Origin: Bacteroidetes bacterium SCGC AAA795-G10
Lineage (GTDB): Bacteria; Bacteroidota; Bacteroidia; Flavobacteriales; Flavobacteriaceae
NCBI GenBank assembly: GCA_003130815.1
Contig: QFDA01000005.1
Span: forward strand, 1-64,000
Length of the DNA: 64,000 nt
Reading direction: 5' to 3'
Shown here: positions 37,451 through 47,031 of the stretch, in pieces
Layout of the letters: every line of letters starts with the position of its first letter
How positions within the stretch are numbered: position 1 is the stretch's first letter
Made by a program: the position numbers and the translations under genes
Notes under the pieces: model-generated
Databases searched by the model: none
What the model was told of the DNA's origin: nothing
What the model saw: only the letters and a program-made list of their open reading frames with translations

Positions 37451-38839
37451 ATGACCTTAATAAAATCAATTTCAGGAATTCGTGGAACGATAGGGGGTAT
37501 ACCTGGGGAAAATTTTACTCCATTAGATATTGTTCGATTTACTTCAGCTTATGGAAAATGGATTAAAGAAAATAAATCAGGAGAGATAATGGTTTATACT
37601 GGAAGAGATTCAAGGATTTCTGGTTCTATGGCTCATTCATTGGTTAATAACACTCTTGTTGGAATTGGAATTAACGTTGTTGATTTAGGTGTTTCACCAA
37701 CTCCTACCTTAGGAATAGCTGTAAACTCAGAAAAAGCTAGTGGAGGTATCATGCTATCTGCTAGTCATAATAAAAAGGAATGGAACGCATTAAAGCTATT
37801 TAATTCAAAGGGAGAATTCATAAATGAAGAAGATGGAATAAAAATTTTAAAATATGCTGATAATATCAATTTCAGTTACGCAAACGTTCATGAACTCGGA
37901 ACAATTACATCCCGAGAAGATTATATTGAGAAACACATAAACAAAATATTGAAATTAGAATCTGTGGACAAAGTTGGAATACAAAATTCTAAATTTAAAA
38001 TAGTTGTCGATGGAATAAACTCAGTTGGTGGCGTAGCAATTCCAAAACTTCTTGACTCTTTGAATGTTGAAGTTGTTAAAATTAATTGTAATCCGAATGG
38101 TAATTTTGCTCACGATCCAGAGCCGCTAGCAGAAAATCTTAAAGAATTATGTGATGCTGTGTTAGAAAACAAGGCTGATCTTGGAATAGCTGTTGATCCA
38201 GATGTCGATCGTCTTGTATTTGTAGATGAAAAAGGGAAGCTGTTTAGCGAAGAATATACTCTAGTTGCTTGCGCTGATTATATACTATCTCAGCAAAAAG
38301 GTAAAACAGTTTCTAATCTTTCCTCTACACGTGCTCTTTCTGATGTTACTAAAAAATATGGAGAGTCATGTTTTTCGAGTGCAGTTGGTGAATTGAACGT
38401 TGTCAAGGAAATGAAAAAAGTTAGTGCTGTTATAGGAGGAGAAGGTAATGGTGGTGTAATATATCCTAAACTTCATTATGGAAGGGATGCAATGGTTGGT
38501 ACAGCATTATTCTTGTCATTAGTCACAAGTAAACAAAAAAGTGTTTCTGAGATAAGATCATCTTATCCGAGTTATTTTATGAGTAAAAATAAAATATCGG
38601 CTAATGAAAATGTCAATTTGGACAGCATATTAGATCAATTAGCTAAAGAATACAGTAATGAGAGAATTTCACTAGTAGATGGCTTAAAAATAGATTTTCC
38701 AGAAATGTGGGTACATCTAAGAAAGTCAAATACTGAGCCTGTGATTAGAATATACACTGAAGCAACTACAAAGTCAGAAGCCAACAAATTATCGAATAAA
38801 TTTATTTCAAAAATTAATCATCTCATTGAGAAAATTTAA
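37451..38839 (+). CDS. glmM: phosphoglucosamine mutase (phosphohexomutase)
   Basis: Alpha-D-phosphohexomutase of 462 residues; in Bacteroidota this protein is annotated as GlmM, converting glucosamine-6-phosphate to the 1-phosphate for cell wall synthesis. Motifs are SISGIRGTIGG at the start, the phosphoserine loop GGIMLSASHNKKEWN, the metal loop IAVDPDVDRLVFVDEKG, the sugar loop GGEGNGGVI and the C-terminal LRKSNTEPVIRIYTEA. The ATG at 37451 gives the standard N-terminus. Phosphomannomutase is an alternative. Its end overlaps the convergent acyltransferase gene by 17 bases. Confidence 0.92.
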   Translation: MTLIKSISGIRGTIGGIPGENFTPLDIVRFTSAYGKWIKENKSGEIMVYTGRDSRISGSMAHSLVNNTLVGIGINVVDLGVSPTPTLGIAVNSEKASGGIMLSASHNKKEWNALKLFNSKGEFINEEDGIKILKYADNINFSYANVHELGTITSREDYIEKHINKILKLESVDKVGIQNSKFKIVVDGINSVGGVAIPKLLDSLNVEVVKINCNPNGNFAHDPEPLAENLKELCDAVLENKADLGIAVDPDVDRLVFVDEKGKLFSEEYTLVACADYILSQQKGKTVSNLSSTRALSDVTKKYGESCFSSAVGELNVVKEMKKVSAVIGGEGNGGVIYPKLHYGRDAMVGTALFLSLVTSKQKSVSEIRSSYPSYFMSKNKISANENVNLDSILDQLAKEYSNERISLVDGLKIDFPEMWVHLRKSNTEPVIRIYTEATTKSEANKLSNKFISKINHLIEKI

Positions 38840-39692
38840 ATCTTTTGTGAGTCCATAAATATTGAGTAGGATCCTCAAAAATTTGTTTTTCAAGCCATTT
38901 TGTATAAGTATTTGTTATCTCATTTTGCTTTGTCTTTATGGGAATTCTTGATAAAATTTTAAATTCAACATTATAATAACCTCTTTTTACTCTATTAATT
39001 TTTGAGTACACAACAGGTATATTTAAATCTCGAGAAAGACGTTCTGCACCAGTATATGCTGGTACTTTTTTGCCTAAAAAACTTATCCAATATGTAGAGC
39101 TTTTGGGTCTTGGAGATTGGTCACTAGCAAAACCATAAACTCCTAGTTCTTTTTTCAATTCTTTTGATTTTATGATTTCTACAGCTTTTTTTTGAGGTAT
39201 CATTTCAGAGTTGTGAACCCTTCTTATTTTATTAATAAGTCTATCGAAGTAGGGGTTTCTTATTGGACGATAAATACCATAACCTCTGTGTTTTATATGA
39301 TATCCTAATGACATCATCCATTCCCAAGAAGAATAATGACCACAGAGTAAAAATACTGAACGGTTTTCTTTTTCAAATGATTTCAATACTTCAAGGTTTT
39401 GAACATTAAATCTTTCTAGCATTTCTGTTTTAGACATACCCATAGATTTGATTATTTCCAAGAAAATATCACATAAATGTGAGTAGAATTTTTTTTCAAT
39501 TTCTTTAATCTTAGATATATTAAGGTTGGGGAAAGCAGTTATTAAATTTGATCTTACAATATTTCTTCTATACCTGATAATTCTGTAAATAAAAAAACAA
39601 ACTACATCAGAAAATACATATAGAATATTAAACGGCATTCGGGATATTAGATATAAATATGGATAAACTATAATATAAGTTATTCGATCCAT
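38823..39692 (-). CDS. LpxL/HtrB-like lipid A acyltransferase
   Basis: Lysophospholipid acyltransferase family protein of 289 residues, resembling the late acyltransferases of lipid A synthesis. An N-terminal hydrophobic segment (residues about 5-35) anchors it in the inner membrane; the catalytic HX4D/E motif is LLCGHYSSWEWM and a second conserved block is FASDQSPRP. Bacteroidota usually have a single member adding a secondary chain to lipid A, but an aminolipid acyltransferase role is possible. Convergent with glmM. Confidence 0.85.
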   Translation of the reverse strand: MDRITYIIVYPYLYLISRMPFNILYVFSDVVCFFIYRIIRYRRNIVRSNLITAFPNLNISKIKEIEKKFYSHLCDIFLEIIKSMGMSKTEMLERFNVQNLEVLKSFEKENRSVFLLCGHYSSWEWMMSLGYHIKHRGYGIYRPIRNPYFDRLINKIRRVHNSEMIPQKKAVEIIKSKELKKELGVYGFASDQSPRPKSSTYWISFLGKKVPAYTGAERLSRDLNIPVVYSKINRVKRGYYNVEFKILSRIPIKTKQNEITNTYTKWLEKQIFEDPTQYLWTHKRFKFSQ

Positions 39693-39705
39693 CTGAAGTT
39701 TATTT

Positions 39706-39713
39706 CAAAATTA
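39706..39713 (-). promoter_or_regulatory. candidate -7 promoter element TAATTTTG for the acyltransferase gene
   Basis: On the minus strand TAATTTTG matches TAnnTTTG and lies 13 bases upstream of the ATG at 39692, which would give a very short leader. No -33 element is apparent. Confidence 0.25.
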
Positions 39714-39839
39714 TGCTTTAAAATATTTACGGATAGTAAAATTTTTCTAATGTAAAATTTTTTCAGAATTAAATTCCTCTTAAAAATTATTGAATATTGC
39801 TTTAGGTAATTTACTTTTATAAGATATACCTTATTTGAT

Positions 39840-40748
39840 ATGAGATTCTCTACTGATACTGTGATGACAAGAATTTTAGATGAACTTTTTAATATTTATG
39901 CTAAACGAGTTCCTGATGTGAAAAAAATTACAAATGCTATGATAGAAAGAGGAATGGTTTCAAGCCAAAATGAAATAATTAACGATCACATAGCTTTTAG
40001 AACTATGGGTGTTCCAAATTTAGGTATATCGTCATTTGAAAAGATTTTTTTGGCAAACGGCTATAAACGTATGGATTTCTATCATTTTGCTATAAAAAAA
40101 TTAGATGCTTATTGGTATTCTCCTCCTACAGAAGATCTTCCTCGAATTTTTATTAGTGAACTTAAAGTAGAAAAACTTTCACCAAAAGTTCAAAACATCA
40201 TAAGGTTTTATACCGATTCTATTGTTCAAGATCCAGTCGATACATTAAATTTGGATGATTATAAAGCTGTTGCAAAATATTTTCAAACACCTCTTTGGGA
40301 TCTTCCTTCCTTAAAAGATTATGAACAATTATTAAGTGAAAGTGAGTATGCAGCATGGGTCATATACAATAGATATTACTTAAATCATTATACAATAAGC
40401 GTACATGATCTTCCAAATCCTTATAATAAGCTAGAGTCATTTAACGAGTTTTTGAGCGATATAGGAATAAAACTGAATACATCAGGCGGAATAATAAAAA
40501 CTAGCAAGGATCAATTGCTACGGCAAAGTAGTTCTGTAGCTAATACGGTAAGAGCAAATTTCACTAACGGAAATACAAAAAAAATTGCTGGTAGCTATGT
40601 TGAATTTGCTGAAAGAAGTCCATTACCGGAGTTTAGAAATTTAAAATCAAATAAATTAAAAAGAGAGCATCGCAGAGAAGGGTTCGAAACATCAAATGCT
40701 GATCGTATTTTTGAAAGCACATTCACTTCTCAAATAAAAAATTCATAA
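39840..40748 (+). CDS. DUF1338 protein, probable 2-oxoadipate dioxygenase/decarboxylase
   Basis: Protein of 302 residues of the DUF1338/YdcJ family. The characterised Pseudomonas member HglS is an Fe(II) enzyme that turns 2-oxoadipate into D-2-hydroxyglutarate during lysine breakdown. Candidate metal ligands are the histidine in INDHIAFRTM, the histidine in YLNHYTISVHDL and the glutamate in YVEFAERSPLPE. The next gene, two bases on, is an ALDH7-like aminoadipate semialdehyde dehydrogenase, which supports a lysine catabolic role. An internal ATG at 39864 (MTRILDEL) is an alternative start. Confidence 0.85.
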   Translation: MRFSTDTVMTRILDELFNIYAKRVPDVKKITNAMIERGMVSSQNEIINDHIAFRTMGVPNLGISSFEKIFLANGYKRMDFYHFAIKKLDAYWYSPPTEDLPRIFISELKVEKLSPKVQNIIRFYTDSIVQDPVDTLNLDDYKAVAKYFQTPLWDLPSLKDYEQLLSESEYAAWVIYNRYYLNHYTISVHDLPNPYNKLESFNEFLSDIGIKLNTSGGIIKTSKDQLLRQSSSVANTVRANFTNGNTKKIAGSYVEFAERSPLPEFRNLKSNKLKREHRREGFETSNADRIFESTFTSQIKNS

Positions 40749-40750
40749 AT

Positions 40751-42283
40751 ATGGAGGTTAAACAAATACTTGAAAATCTGAGGATAAAATCTCTTCAGGG
40801 TGGTTGTAATGTTGGAGTTGAGTGGTTTGGATCAGGTGATGAAATTTGTTCTTTCAGTCCTGTTGACGGAAGTCTTCTTGGAAAATTAAAAACGACCTCT
40901 ATTCAAGATTATGAAATAGTTATTGGAAAAGCAGAGAAAGCTTTTAAAAGTTTCAGGAAAATTCCTGCTCCTAAAAGGGGAGAACTTGTAAGACAATTTG
41001 GGAACAAGCTTCGTGAAAATAAAATAAGTCTAGGATATTTAGTTTCATGGGAAATGGGAAAATCCATTCAAGAAGGGTTGGGTGAAGTTCAGGAAATGAT
41101 TGATATATGTGACTTTGCGATTGGACTTTCTAGACAGTTATATGGATTTACAATGACATCAGAAAGAGAATCACACCGATTATACGAACAATATCATCCT
41201 TTAGGTATAGTAGGTATTATTTCTGCATTTAACTTTCCAGTCGCAGTTTGGAGTTGGAATGTGGCCATAGCATGGGTATGTGGTAATGTATGTATTTGGA
41301 AACCTAGTGAAAAAACACCTCTTTGTAGTATTGCATGCCAAAACTTAATTATAGATGTTTTAAAAGAAAATAATATTGACGAAGGAGTCTCATGTGTAGT
41401 TAATGGTGGAGCTGAAGTAGGGAGCTGGATAGCAGATGACCAGCGTATATCACTTGTTTCAGCTACTGGATCTACAAAAATGGGAGTAAATGTATCAAAA
41501 AAAGTAGGCGCGCGACTTGGTAAAACCATATTAGAATTAGGCGGTAATAATGCAATTATAATAACACCTAATGCAGATTTAGATATTGCGATTCGTGCAA
41601 GTATTTTTGGGGCAGTTGGTACTTGTGGTCAACGTTGTACGTCAACAAGACGACTGATTGTCCATGAATCGATATTCATAAAATTCACAGAAAATTTGAA
41701 AAAATCCTATAAACAATTGAGAATTGGAAATCCAATTGATGAAAAAAATCACATTGGCCCTTTGATTGATGAAAATGCTGTCTCGATCTATTCTGATGCT
41801 TTAAAAAAAATTGAAAATCAAGGGGGTACTTGGTTAATCAAGGGAGGTGTATTGTCTGAAAATGATTACGGTAGTAAATGCTATGTTAAACCAGCAGTTG
41901 CAATTATTGATCGCGAGGCTAAAATAGTTCATAATGAAACATTTGCACCTATTTTATATGTAATTAAATATAAAGGTGATATTGAAGAAGCAATCTCAAT
42001 TCAGAACGAAGTTAAACAAGGGCTTTCATCATCGATAATGTCTCTTAATGTTAAGGAAACAGAAACATTTTTATCAAGTTGGGGAAGTGACTGTGGGATT
42101 GCAAATGTGAATATAGGAACTTCTGGTGCTGAGATAGGTGGTGCTTTCGGAGGCGAAAAAGATTCAGGAGGTGGTAGAGAAAGCGGTTCTGATGCTTGGA
42201 AGGCATATATGAGAAGACAAACTAACACCATAAATTTTTCCAATCAAGTCCCTTTAGCACAGGGTATTAACTTCAAAATATAA
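40751..42283 (+). CDS. aldehyde dehydrogenase, ALDH7/aminoadipate semialdehyde type
   Basis: NAD-dependent aldehyde dehydrogenase of 510 residues closest in character to ALDH7 (antiquitin, AmaB), which oxidises 2-aminoadipate-6-semialdehyde (or piperideine-6-carboxylate) to 2-aminoadipate. Features: SAFNFPVAVWSWN in the cofactor pocket, KPSEKTPL, LELGGNNAII with the general-base glutamate, the nucleophile in GTCGQRCTSTRR (cysteine 296) and FGGEKDSGGGRESGSDAW. The motif GQRCTSTRR is typical of ALDH7. It follows the DUF1338 gene by two bases and precedes rhomboid by eight. Confidence 0.92.
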   Translation: MEVKQILENLRIKSLQGGCNVGVEWFGSGDEICSFSPVDGSLLGKLKTTSIQDYEIVIGKAEKAFKSFRKIPAPKRGELVRQFGNKLRENKISLGYLVSWEMGKSIQEGLGEVQEMIDICDFAIGLSRQLYGFTMTSERESHRLYEQYHPLGIVGIISAFNFPVAVWSWNVAIAWVCGNVCIWKPSEKTPLCSIACQNLIIDVLKENNIDEGVSCVVNGGAEVGSWIADDQRISLVSATGSTKMGVNVSKKVGARLGKTILELGGNNAIIITPNADLDIAIRASIFGAVGTCGQRCTSTRRLIVHESIFIKFTENLKKSYKQLRIGNPIDEKNHIGPLIDENAVSIYSDALKKIENQGGTWLIKGGVLSENDYGSKCYVKPAVAIIDREAKIVHNETFAPILYVIKYKGDIEEAISIQNEVKQGLSSSIMSLNVKETETFLSSWGSDCGIANVNIGTSGAEIGGAFGGEKDSGGGRESGSDAWKAYMRRQTNTINFSNQVPLAQGINFKI

Positions 42284-42291
42284 ACAATTAA

Positions 42292-42945
42292 ATGCTCGAA
42301 ACATTTCCACTAGTTGGAGCAATCATTTTAATTATAAATATTTTATCCAGTATAGTAGGTTTTCGGAATAGAAGATTTTTTGAAAATTATAGCTTCGAAA
42401 TTGATAAAATTCGAAAAGGAGAATATTATCGGTTGCTAACTTCAGGATTTCTTCATGTAAACACTACGCATCTAATATTTAATATGATTACACTATACTT
42501 TTTTGTCTCTTTTGTAACGTATTCTTTAGGTGGAATTTCATTTCTAATACTATACTTCGCAAGTTTAATAATAGGAAATCTTTTAACTTTAATGATTCAT
42601 TACAATCAGCCTAATTACAGTGCAGTAGGAGCTAGTGGAGCTGTAACAGGTGTTTTATTTAGTTCATTATTACTTTTCCCATCAATTGAATTAATGATTT
42701 TCTTTATACCTATACCAATTCCAGGATATATTTTTGGTATTGGATATATTTTATATACACTTTATGGAATAGGAGCACAAAACGATAATATCGGGCATTC
42801 TGCTCATTTCGGCGGAGCTATAGGAGGTGTAATTTTAACATTGTTCTATGATTTTGAAGTTATATACAATTCAAAATTAATGTTAAGCATCTTGTGCGCT
42901 ACCACACTTATTGCAGGCTTTTTACTTTACATTAAAAGAAAATAG
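42292..42945 (+). CDS. rhomboid family intramembrane serine protease
   Basis: Integral membrane protease of 217 residues with about six transmembrane helices. The catalytic serine is in GASGAVTGVLFS (serine 115) and the histidine in GHSAHFGGAIGG (histidine 172); the L1-loop-like YYRLLTSGFLHVNTTHLIFNM is also conserved. Substrates are unknown. It lies eight bases after the aldehyde dehydrogenase gene, so they may share a transcript, although no functional link is evident. Convergent with the thioredoxin-like gene. Confidence 0.92.
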   Translation: MLETFPLVGAIILIINILSSIVGFRNRRFFENYSFEIDKIRKGEYYRLLTSGFLHVNTTHLIFNMITLYFFVSFVTYSLGGISFLILYFASLIIGNLLTLMIHYNQPNYSAVGASGAVTGVLFSSLLLFPSIELMIFFIPIPIPGYIFGIGYILYTLYGIGAQNDNIGHSAHFGGAIGGVILTLFYDFEVIYNSKLMLSILCATTLIAGFLLYIKRK

Positions 42946-42947
42946 GG

Positions 42948-44066
42948 TTATATATTGGAAAGTAACTCTTCTATTTTTTTATACAGCGCTGCACCACGTA
43001 AATTTCTAGCTACGATTACTCCATTTTGATCTAGAACAAATGTAGCAGGGATGGCAGAAACTTTGTATAATTTAGCGATTGGGTCATTCCAAAACATAAG
43101 ATTTGATACATGGTCCCAAACCAAACCGTCATCTTCGATTGCTTTTAACCATTTATTTCTTTCTTTATCGAGAGAAACTCCAACTATATTTAAACCACGA
43201 TCTTTATTTCTATGGTATAATTGAACTAAATTAGGATTTTCGATTCTACATGGTCGACACCAGCTTGCCCAAAAATCTATGATTGTCACTTTGGCTAAGC
43301 TATTTTCAAATACAAAAGGTTTACCACTAGGGCTATTACCATCAAAGCGAGGGGCTATTTGCCCAACTTCTACAGAGTCTACACTTTGCTCAAGTTGATT
43401 TTTTACAGATTTACCAGATCTAGTATTTTTGATTCTTTCTTCAAGGGAATCAAAAAGATTTTTTGCTTCATCTATTGGAATAACTTTACTAGATATGAAA
43501 CGTTCTAGGATTAAAATTGATAGCAGTGAATTTGGAGATGCTTTTAAAAAATCAAGTTCATATTCCTGAATTTGCTCACGTACCTCTTTATATTGTTCCT
43601 GAAGATCCTGAGCTAATAAACTATCTTTTAAGATCATTGCTTGTTGTAAATCATTGCCAATTCCATTTAATGATTCGATATATTTTTTGGTTTCTGACTT
43701 ATATCGCATAAAATCATCATTTGAGGTAGTTCCTTTAGCTTTTGAAAGACCTAAACTATCTTTAAATAATGAAATATTTACAGTACCACGTTCAGCTATG
43801 AAAGGGAAGGTATTATTATCTCCTGCGATCTGGAGAAAGTAAAAATTAGGTTCAATTATCTCAGTTTCTAATTCAAATGATCCATTATTTGAAACAATTG
43901 TATCAAGTGTTACAGGTTGATTATTTAGATCAGCAACAATTAGATAAATACTGGTTTGGCTATCAATGTCAATTTCGCCTTTAATCCTTAAAGTATTAGA
44001 GTTATTAGTCTGACAAGAATTTAGTAATGTGAAAACAATAATAAGTGAAAAAAAATATTTATTCAT
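42948..44066 (-). CDS. TlpA-like thiol-disulfide oxidoreductase lipoprotein with DUF4369
   Basis: Lipoprotein of 372 residues. The signal peptide from the ATG at 44066 ends TLLNSCQTN. About residues 25-130 form the DUF4369 beta-domain typical of Bacteroidota, then a helical segment, and a C-terminal thioredoxin fold with the active site WASWCRPCR and the cis-proline in SAIPATF. It probably reduces or isomerises disulfides in the periplasm. The reading frame extends to 44138, but that would place a non-signal stretch in front of the lipobox, so I chose the later start. Confidence 0.9.
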   Translation of the reverse strand: MNKYFFSLIIVFTLLNSCQTNNSNTLRIKGEIDIDSQTSIYLIVADLNNQPVTLDTIVSNNGSFELETEIIEPNFYFLQIAGDNNTFPFIAERGTVNISLFKDSLGLSKAKGTTSNDDFMRYKSETKKYIESLNGIGNDLQQAMILKDSLLAQDLQEQYKEVREQIQEYELDFLKASPNSLLSILILERFISSKVIPIDEAKNLFDSLEERIKNTRSGKSVKNQLEQSVDSVEVGQIAPRFDGNSPSGKPFVFENSLAKVTIIDFWASWCRPCRIENPNLVQLYHRNKDRGLNIVGVSLDKERNKWLKAIEDDGLVWDHVSNLMFWNDPIAKLYKVSAIPATFVLDQNGVIVARNLRGAALYKKIEELLSNI

Positions 44067-44159
44067 GACAGCATTGATATTGGTAAAATTAATCAATTGA
44101 TTGGAAATGGAAAACTTATCATTATTTTTACTCTTCAAGCATGATTTATTTTTAAAAAG

Positions 44160-45848
44160 ATGAATTTCTCTAATATTATTGAAAGGTTTAAAGACCTAAT
44201 AGGTGTTCAATTTGTACTTACTAAAGAGTGGAATAAATTACCACACACCAAAGGCTGGAGATATGGTATGGGAAATGCGTTGGCTGTACTGAAACCTGGC
44301 AAATTGACTCAGATATGGAAGATATTAGAGATTTGTGTTGAAAGTGATTTAATTGTAATAATGCAAGCAGCAAATACGGGTTTAACTGGAGGATCTACTC
44401 CTTTTGGAAGTGACTACGATAGACCTATTGTAATAATAAATACAATGCGTATTAAAGATATTCATATAATAAAAGAAGGCAGTCAGATAGTTGGATTGAC
44501 TGGAAGTACCCTATATGGGTTAGAGAAAAAATTAAAACCTTATGGAAGAGAACCTCATTCTATTATTGGATCTACTTCTATTGGAGCTTCAATAATAGGG
44601 GGGATCTGTAATAATGCAGGAGGGTCATTAGTCCAAAGGGGGCCCTCTTATACTGAAATGGCTCTCTATGCTAGAATCAGTAAAACAGGGAAATTAGAGC
44701 TGGTAAATGAGTTAGGAATAAATTTAGGTTCAAATCCAGAAGAAATTTTAGATAATCTGCAAAATCAAAATTATGATGAATCGGATATTCATGAAACAGA
44801 TCAATTGGGATCAGATAACAAATATTCAGAAATTGTAAGAGAGATAGATAAAAATACACCTGCAAGATATAATTCTGACAGTCGACTTTTGTATGGAGCT
44901 TCTGGCAGTGCAGGAAAAATTGCAGTTTTTGCTGTAAGACTAGACACCTATGTTTCGCCATCTGAAAATAAAGTATTCTATGTCGGAACAAATAATCCAG
45001 ATGTATTTTGGAAAATTAGAAGGGATATTCTTTCAAAATTTAAAACTCTTCCAACGCTTGGCGATTATTTGCATAGAGACTGTTATGATGCAGCAAAAAA
45101 GTATAGTAAAGATACATTTCTAGTTATTGAAAGATTAGGAACAACATTTCTGCCAACATTGTTTGAACTAAAGCGGAGGGTTGATATTATTGCCAAGAAG
45201 CTAAAGATTTTACCTGACAATTTTTCTGATAGATTAATGCAATTTTTAAGTAAACTTTTCCCTAATCATTTACCTAAAAGAATGGATAGATTTAGAGATT
45301 TATATGAACACCATTGGATTATAGAAATGTCAGATGAAGGGATAAATGAGGCAAGAAATTACTTTAGTAAATTTTTTAAAAACAATGATGGTGATTTTTT
45401 TGAATGCAATGATTTTGAATCAAAAAAAGCATCTCTACATAGATTTGTTTCTGCAAGTGCAATAGGGAGGTATCATATTCTAAATTCTGAAACTCATGGG
45501 GAGATGATGTCACTAGACATTGCATTTCCTAGAAACGAAAAAAATTGGTTTGAAAAGTTGCCTAAGGATATTGATGATATGCTTGAAATGAAACTTTATT
45601 ATGGCCATTTATTTTGTCATGTCCTCCATCAAAACTACATTGTTAAAAAAGGAATTGATGGTGAAAAATTAAAAAACAAGCTATTAAAATTATACGATAA
45701 AAGGGGGGCTGAATATCCAGCAGAACATAATGTTGGCCATGAATATTCAGCAAAACCGTCATTGAAAAAATTCTATAAGGAACTTGATCCTACAAACGGT
45801 TTTAATCCTGGAATTGGCAGAACAAGTAAAAATAAAAATTGGGCTTAA
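44160..45848 (+). CDS. dld: quinone-dependent D-lactate dehydrogenase
   Basis: FAD-containing peripheral membrane dehydrogenase that oxidises D-lactate and passes electrons to quinone. The 562-residue length matches E. coli Dld (about 570). The FAD-binding PCMH domain shows MQAANTGLTGGSTPFGSDYD, EPHSIIGSTSIGASIIGGICNN and GGSLVQRGPSYTEMAL; the C-terminal end has EYPAEHNVGHEY and DPTNGFNPGIGRTSK. It is 93 bases from the divergent thioredoxin gene. Activity on D-2-hydroxyglutarate is conceivable given the DUF1338 gene nearby, but that is speculation. Confidence 0.9.
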   Translation: MNFSNIIERFKDLIGVQFVLTKEWNKLPHTKGWRYGMGNALAVLKPGKLTQIWKILEICVESDLIVIMQAANTGLTGGSTPFGSDYDRPIVIINTMRIKDIHIIKEGSQIVGLTGSTLYGLEKKLKPYGREPHSIIGSTSIGASIIGGICNNAGGSLVQRGPSYTEMALYARISKTGKLELVNELGINLGSNPEEILDNLQNQNYDESDIHETDQLGSDNKYSEIVREIDKNTPARYNSDSRLLYGASGSAGKIAVFAVRLDTYVSPSENKVFYVGTNNPDVFWKIRRDILSKFKTLPTLGDYLHRDCYDAAKKYSKDTFLVIERLGTTFLPTLFELKRRVDIIAKKLKILPDNFSDRLMQFLSKLFPNHLPKRMDRFRDLYEHHWIIEMSDEGINEARNYFSKFFKNNDGDFFECNDFESKKASLHRFVSASAIGRYHILNSETHGEMMSLDIAFPRNEKNWFEKLPKDIDDMLEMKLYYGHLFCHVLHQNYIVKKGIDGEKLKNKLLKLYDKRGAEYPAEHNVGHEYSAKPSLKKFYKELDPTNGFNPGIGRTSKNKNWA

Positions 45849-45935
45849 ATGTTAATTTGTTTTATCTCAACTAATTTTTGTCAAATAGAAATATTACCTA
45901 TAACACTTTTGAATACCAAATAACACATAAAGGTT

Positions 45936-45943
45936 TATCTTTG
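45936..45943 (+). promoter_or_regulatory. candidate aroC promoter, -7 element TATCTTTG
   Basis: TATCTTTG matches TAnnTTTG and sits 17 bases before the aroC ATG. A TTTTG at 45907-45911 lies 24 bases upstream of it, close to the 17-23 base spacing described for flavobacterial -33/-7 promoters. This is the best-formed promoter in the window. Confidence 0.5.
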
Positions 45944-45960
45944 TTGTATATTTTGGTAAT

Positions 45961-47025
45961 ATGGCTGGTAACATTTTTGGCTCACTTTTTAAACTCACAA
46001 CCTTTGGTGAATCACATGGACCTGCTATAGGAGGAATTTTAGAAGGTTGTCCTGCAGGAATTGAACTAGACCTAGAATCTATCCAAGAAGACTTAGATAG
46101 GAGAAAGCCCGGACAATCTTCAATTGTTACTCAACGAAAAGAATCTGACGAAGTTTTAATACTTTCTGGAGTATTTGATGGTAAAACAACGGGCACACCT
46201 ATAGGTTTTTCAATAAATAATACAAACCAAAAACCAAAGGATTATTCCCATATTCAAGACTCTTACAGGCCATCACATGCAGATTATGTTTATGATCAAA
46301 AATATGGTATACGGGATTATAGGGGAGGAGGAAGAAGTTCAGCAAGAGAAACCGCTAGTAGGGTAGTTGCTGGTTCTATAGCGAAACAGTTTTTATCTCC
46401 TACTAAGATAAATGCCTATGTCTCAGCAGTAGGACCTTTATCACTTGACACCAACCCCTCTGATGTTGATTTATCCCTCATAGAAAAAAATCCTGTTCGT
46501 TGTCCAGACCAAAAGATGGCTTTGAAAATGGAAGACTTTATCAAAAAAATAAGAAAAGAAGGAGATACAGTCGGAGGCATTATAACTTGTATTATTAAAA
46601 ATGTAAAAATTGGTCTTGGAGAACCAGTGTTTAATAAACTTCACGCAGAACTAGGCAAAGCTATGCTTTCAATAAATGCAGTAAAAGGTTTTGAATATGG
46701 AAGTGGTTTTAGTGGAACAAAAATCAAGGGAAGCGAACACAACGATTTGTTTAATGAAGATGGGACTACAAAAACTAATCACTCGGGTGGGATTCAAGGT
46801 GGCATATCTAATGGAATGGATATTTATTTTAATGTTGCATTTAAACCCGTAGCAACCATTATGCAAAATCAAGAAACTATAAATTCAAAAGGTGAAAAAG
46901 TTGAAATGCAGGGTAGAGGTAGACACGACCCTTGTGTAGTACCACGTGCAGTACCAATTGTAGAAGCTATGGCTGCTCTTGTTCTAGCAGACTTTTCTTT
47001 AATTAAGAGAACAAATAAAATATAA
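45961..47025 (+). CDS. aroC: chorismate synthase
   Basis: Last enzyme of the shikimate pathway, converting EPSP to chorismate with reduced FMN. The 354-residue product starts [18 protein letters not shown] and has [17 protein letters not shown], the signature [16 protein letters not shown] and [20 protein letters not shown]. Full length, ATG start. It has its own likely promoter and is followed six bases later by the symporter gene. Confidence 0.97.
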   Translation: MAGNIFGSLFKLTTFGESHGPAIGGILEGCPAGIELDLESIQEDLDRRKPGQSSIVTQRKESDEVLILSGVFDGKTTGTPIGFSINNTNQKPKDYSHIQDSYRPSHADYVYDQKYGIRDYRGGGRSSARETASRVVAGSIAKQFLSPTKINAYVSAVGPLSLDTNPSDVDLSLIEKNPVRCPDQKMALKMEDFIKKIRKEGDTVGGIITCIIKNVKIGLGEPVFNKLHAELGKAMLSINAVKGFEYGSGFSGTKIKGSEHNDLFNEDGTTKTNHSGGIQGGISNGMDIYFNVAFKPVATIMQNQETINSKGEKVEMQGRGRHDPCVVPRAVPIVEAMAALVLADFSLIKRTNKI

Positions 47026-47031
47026 TTTAAT

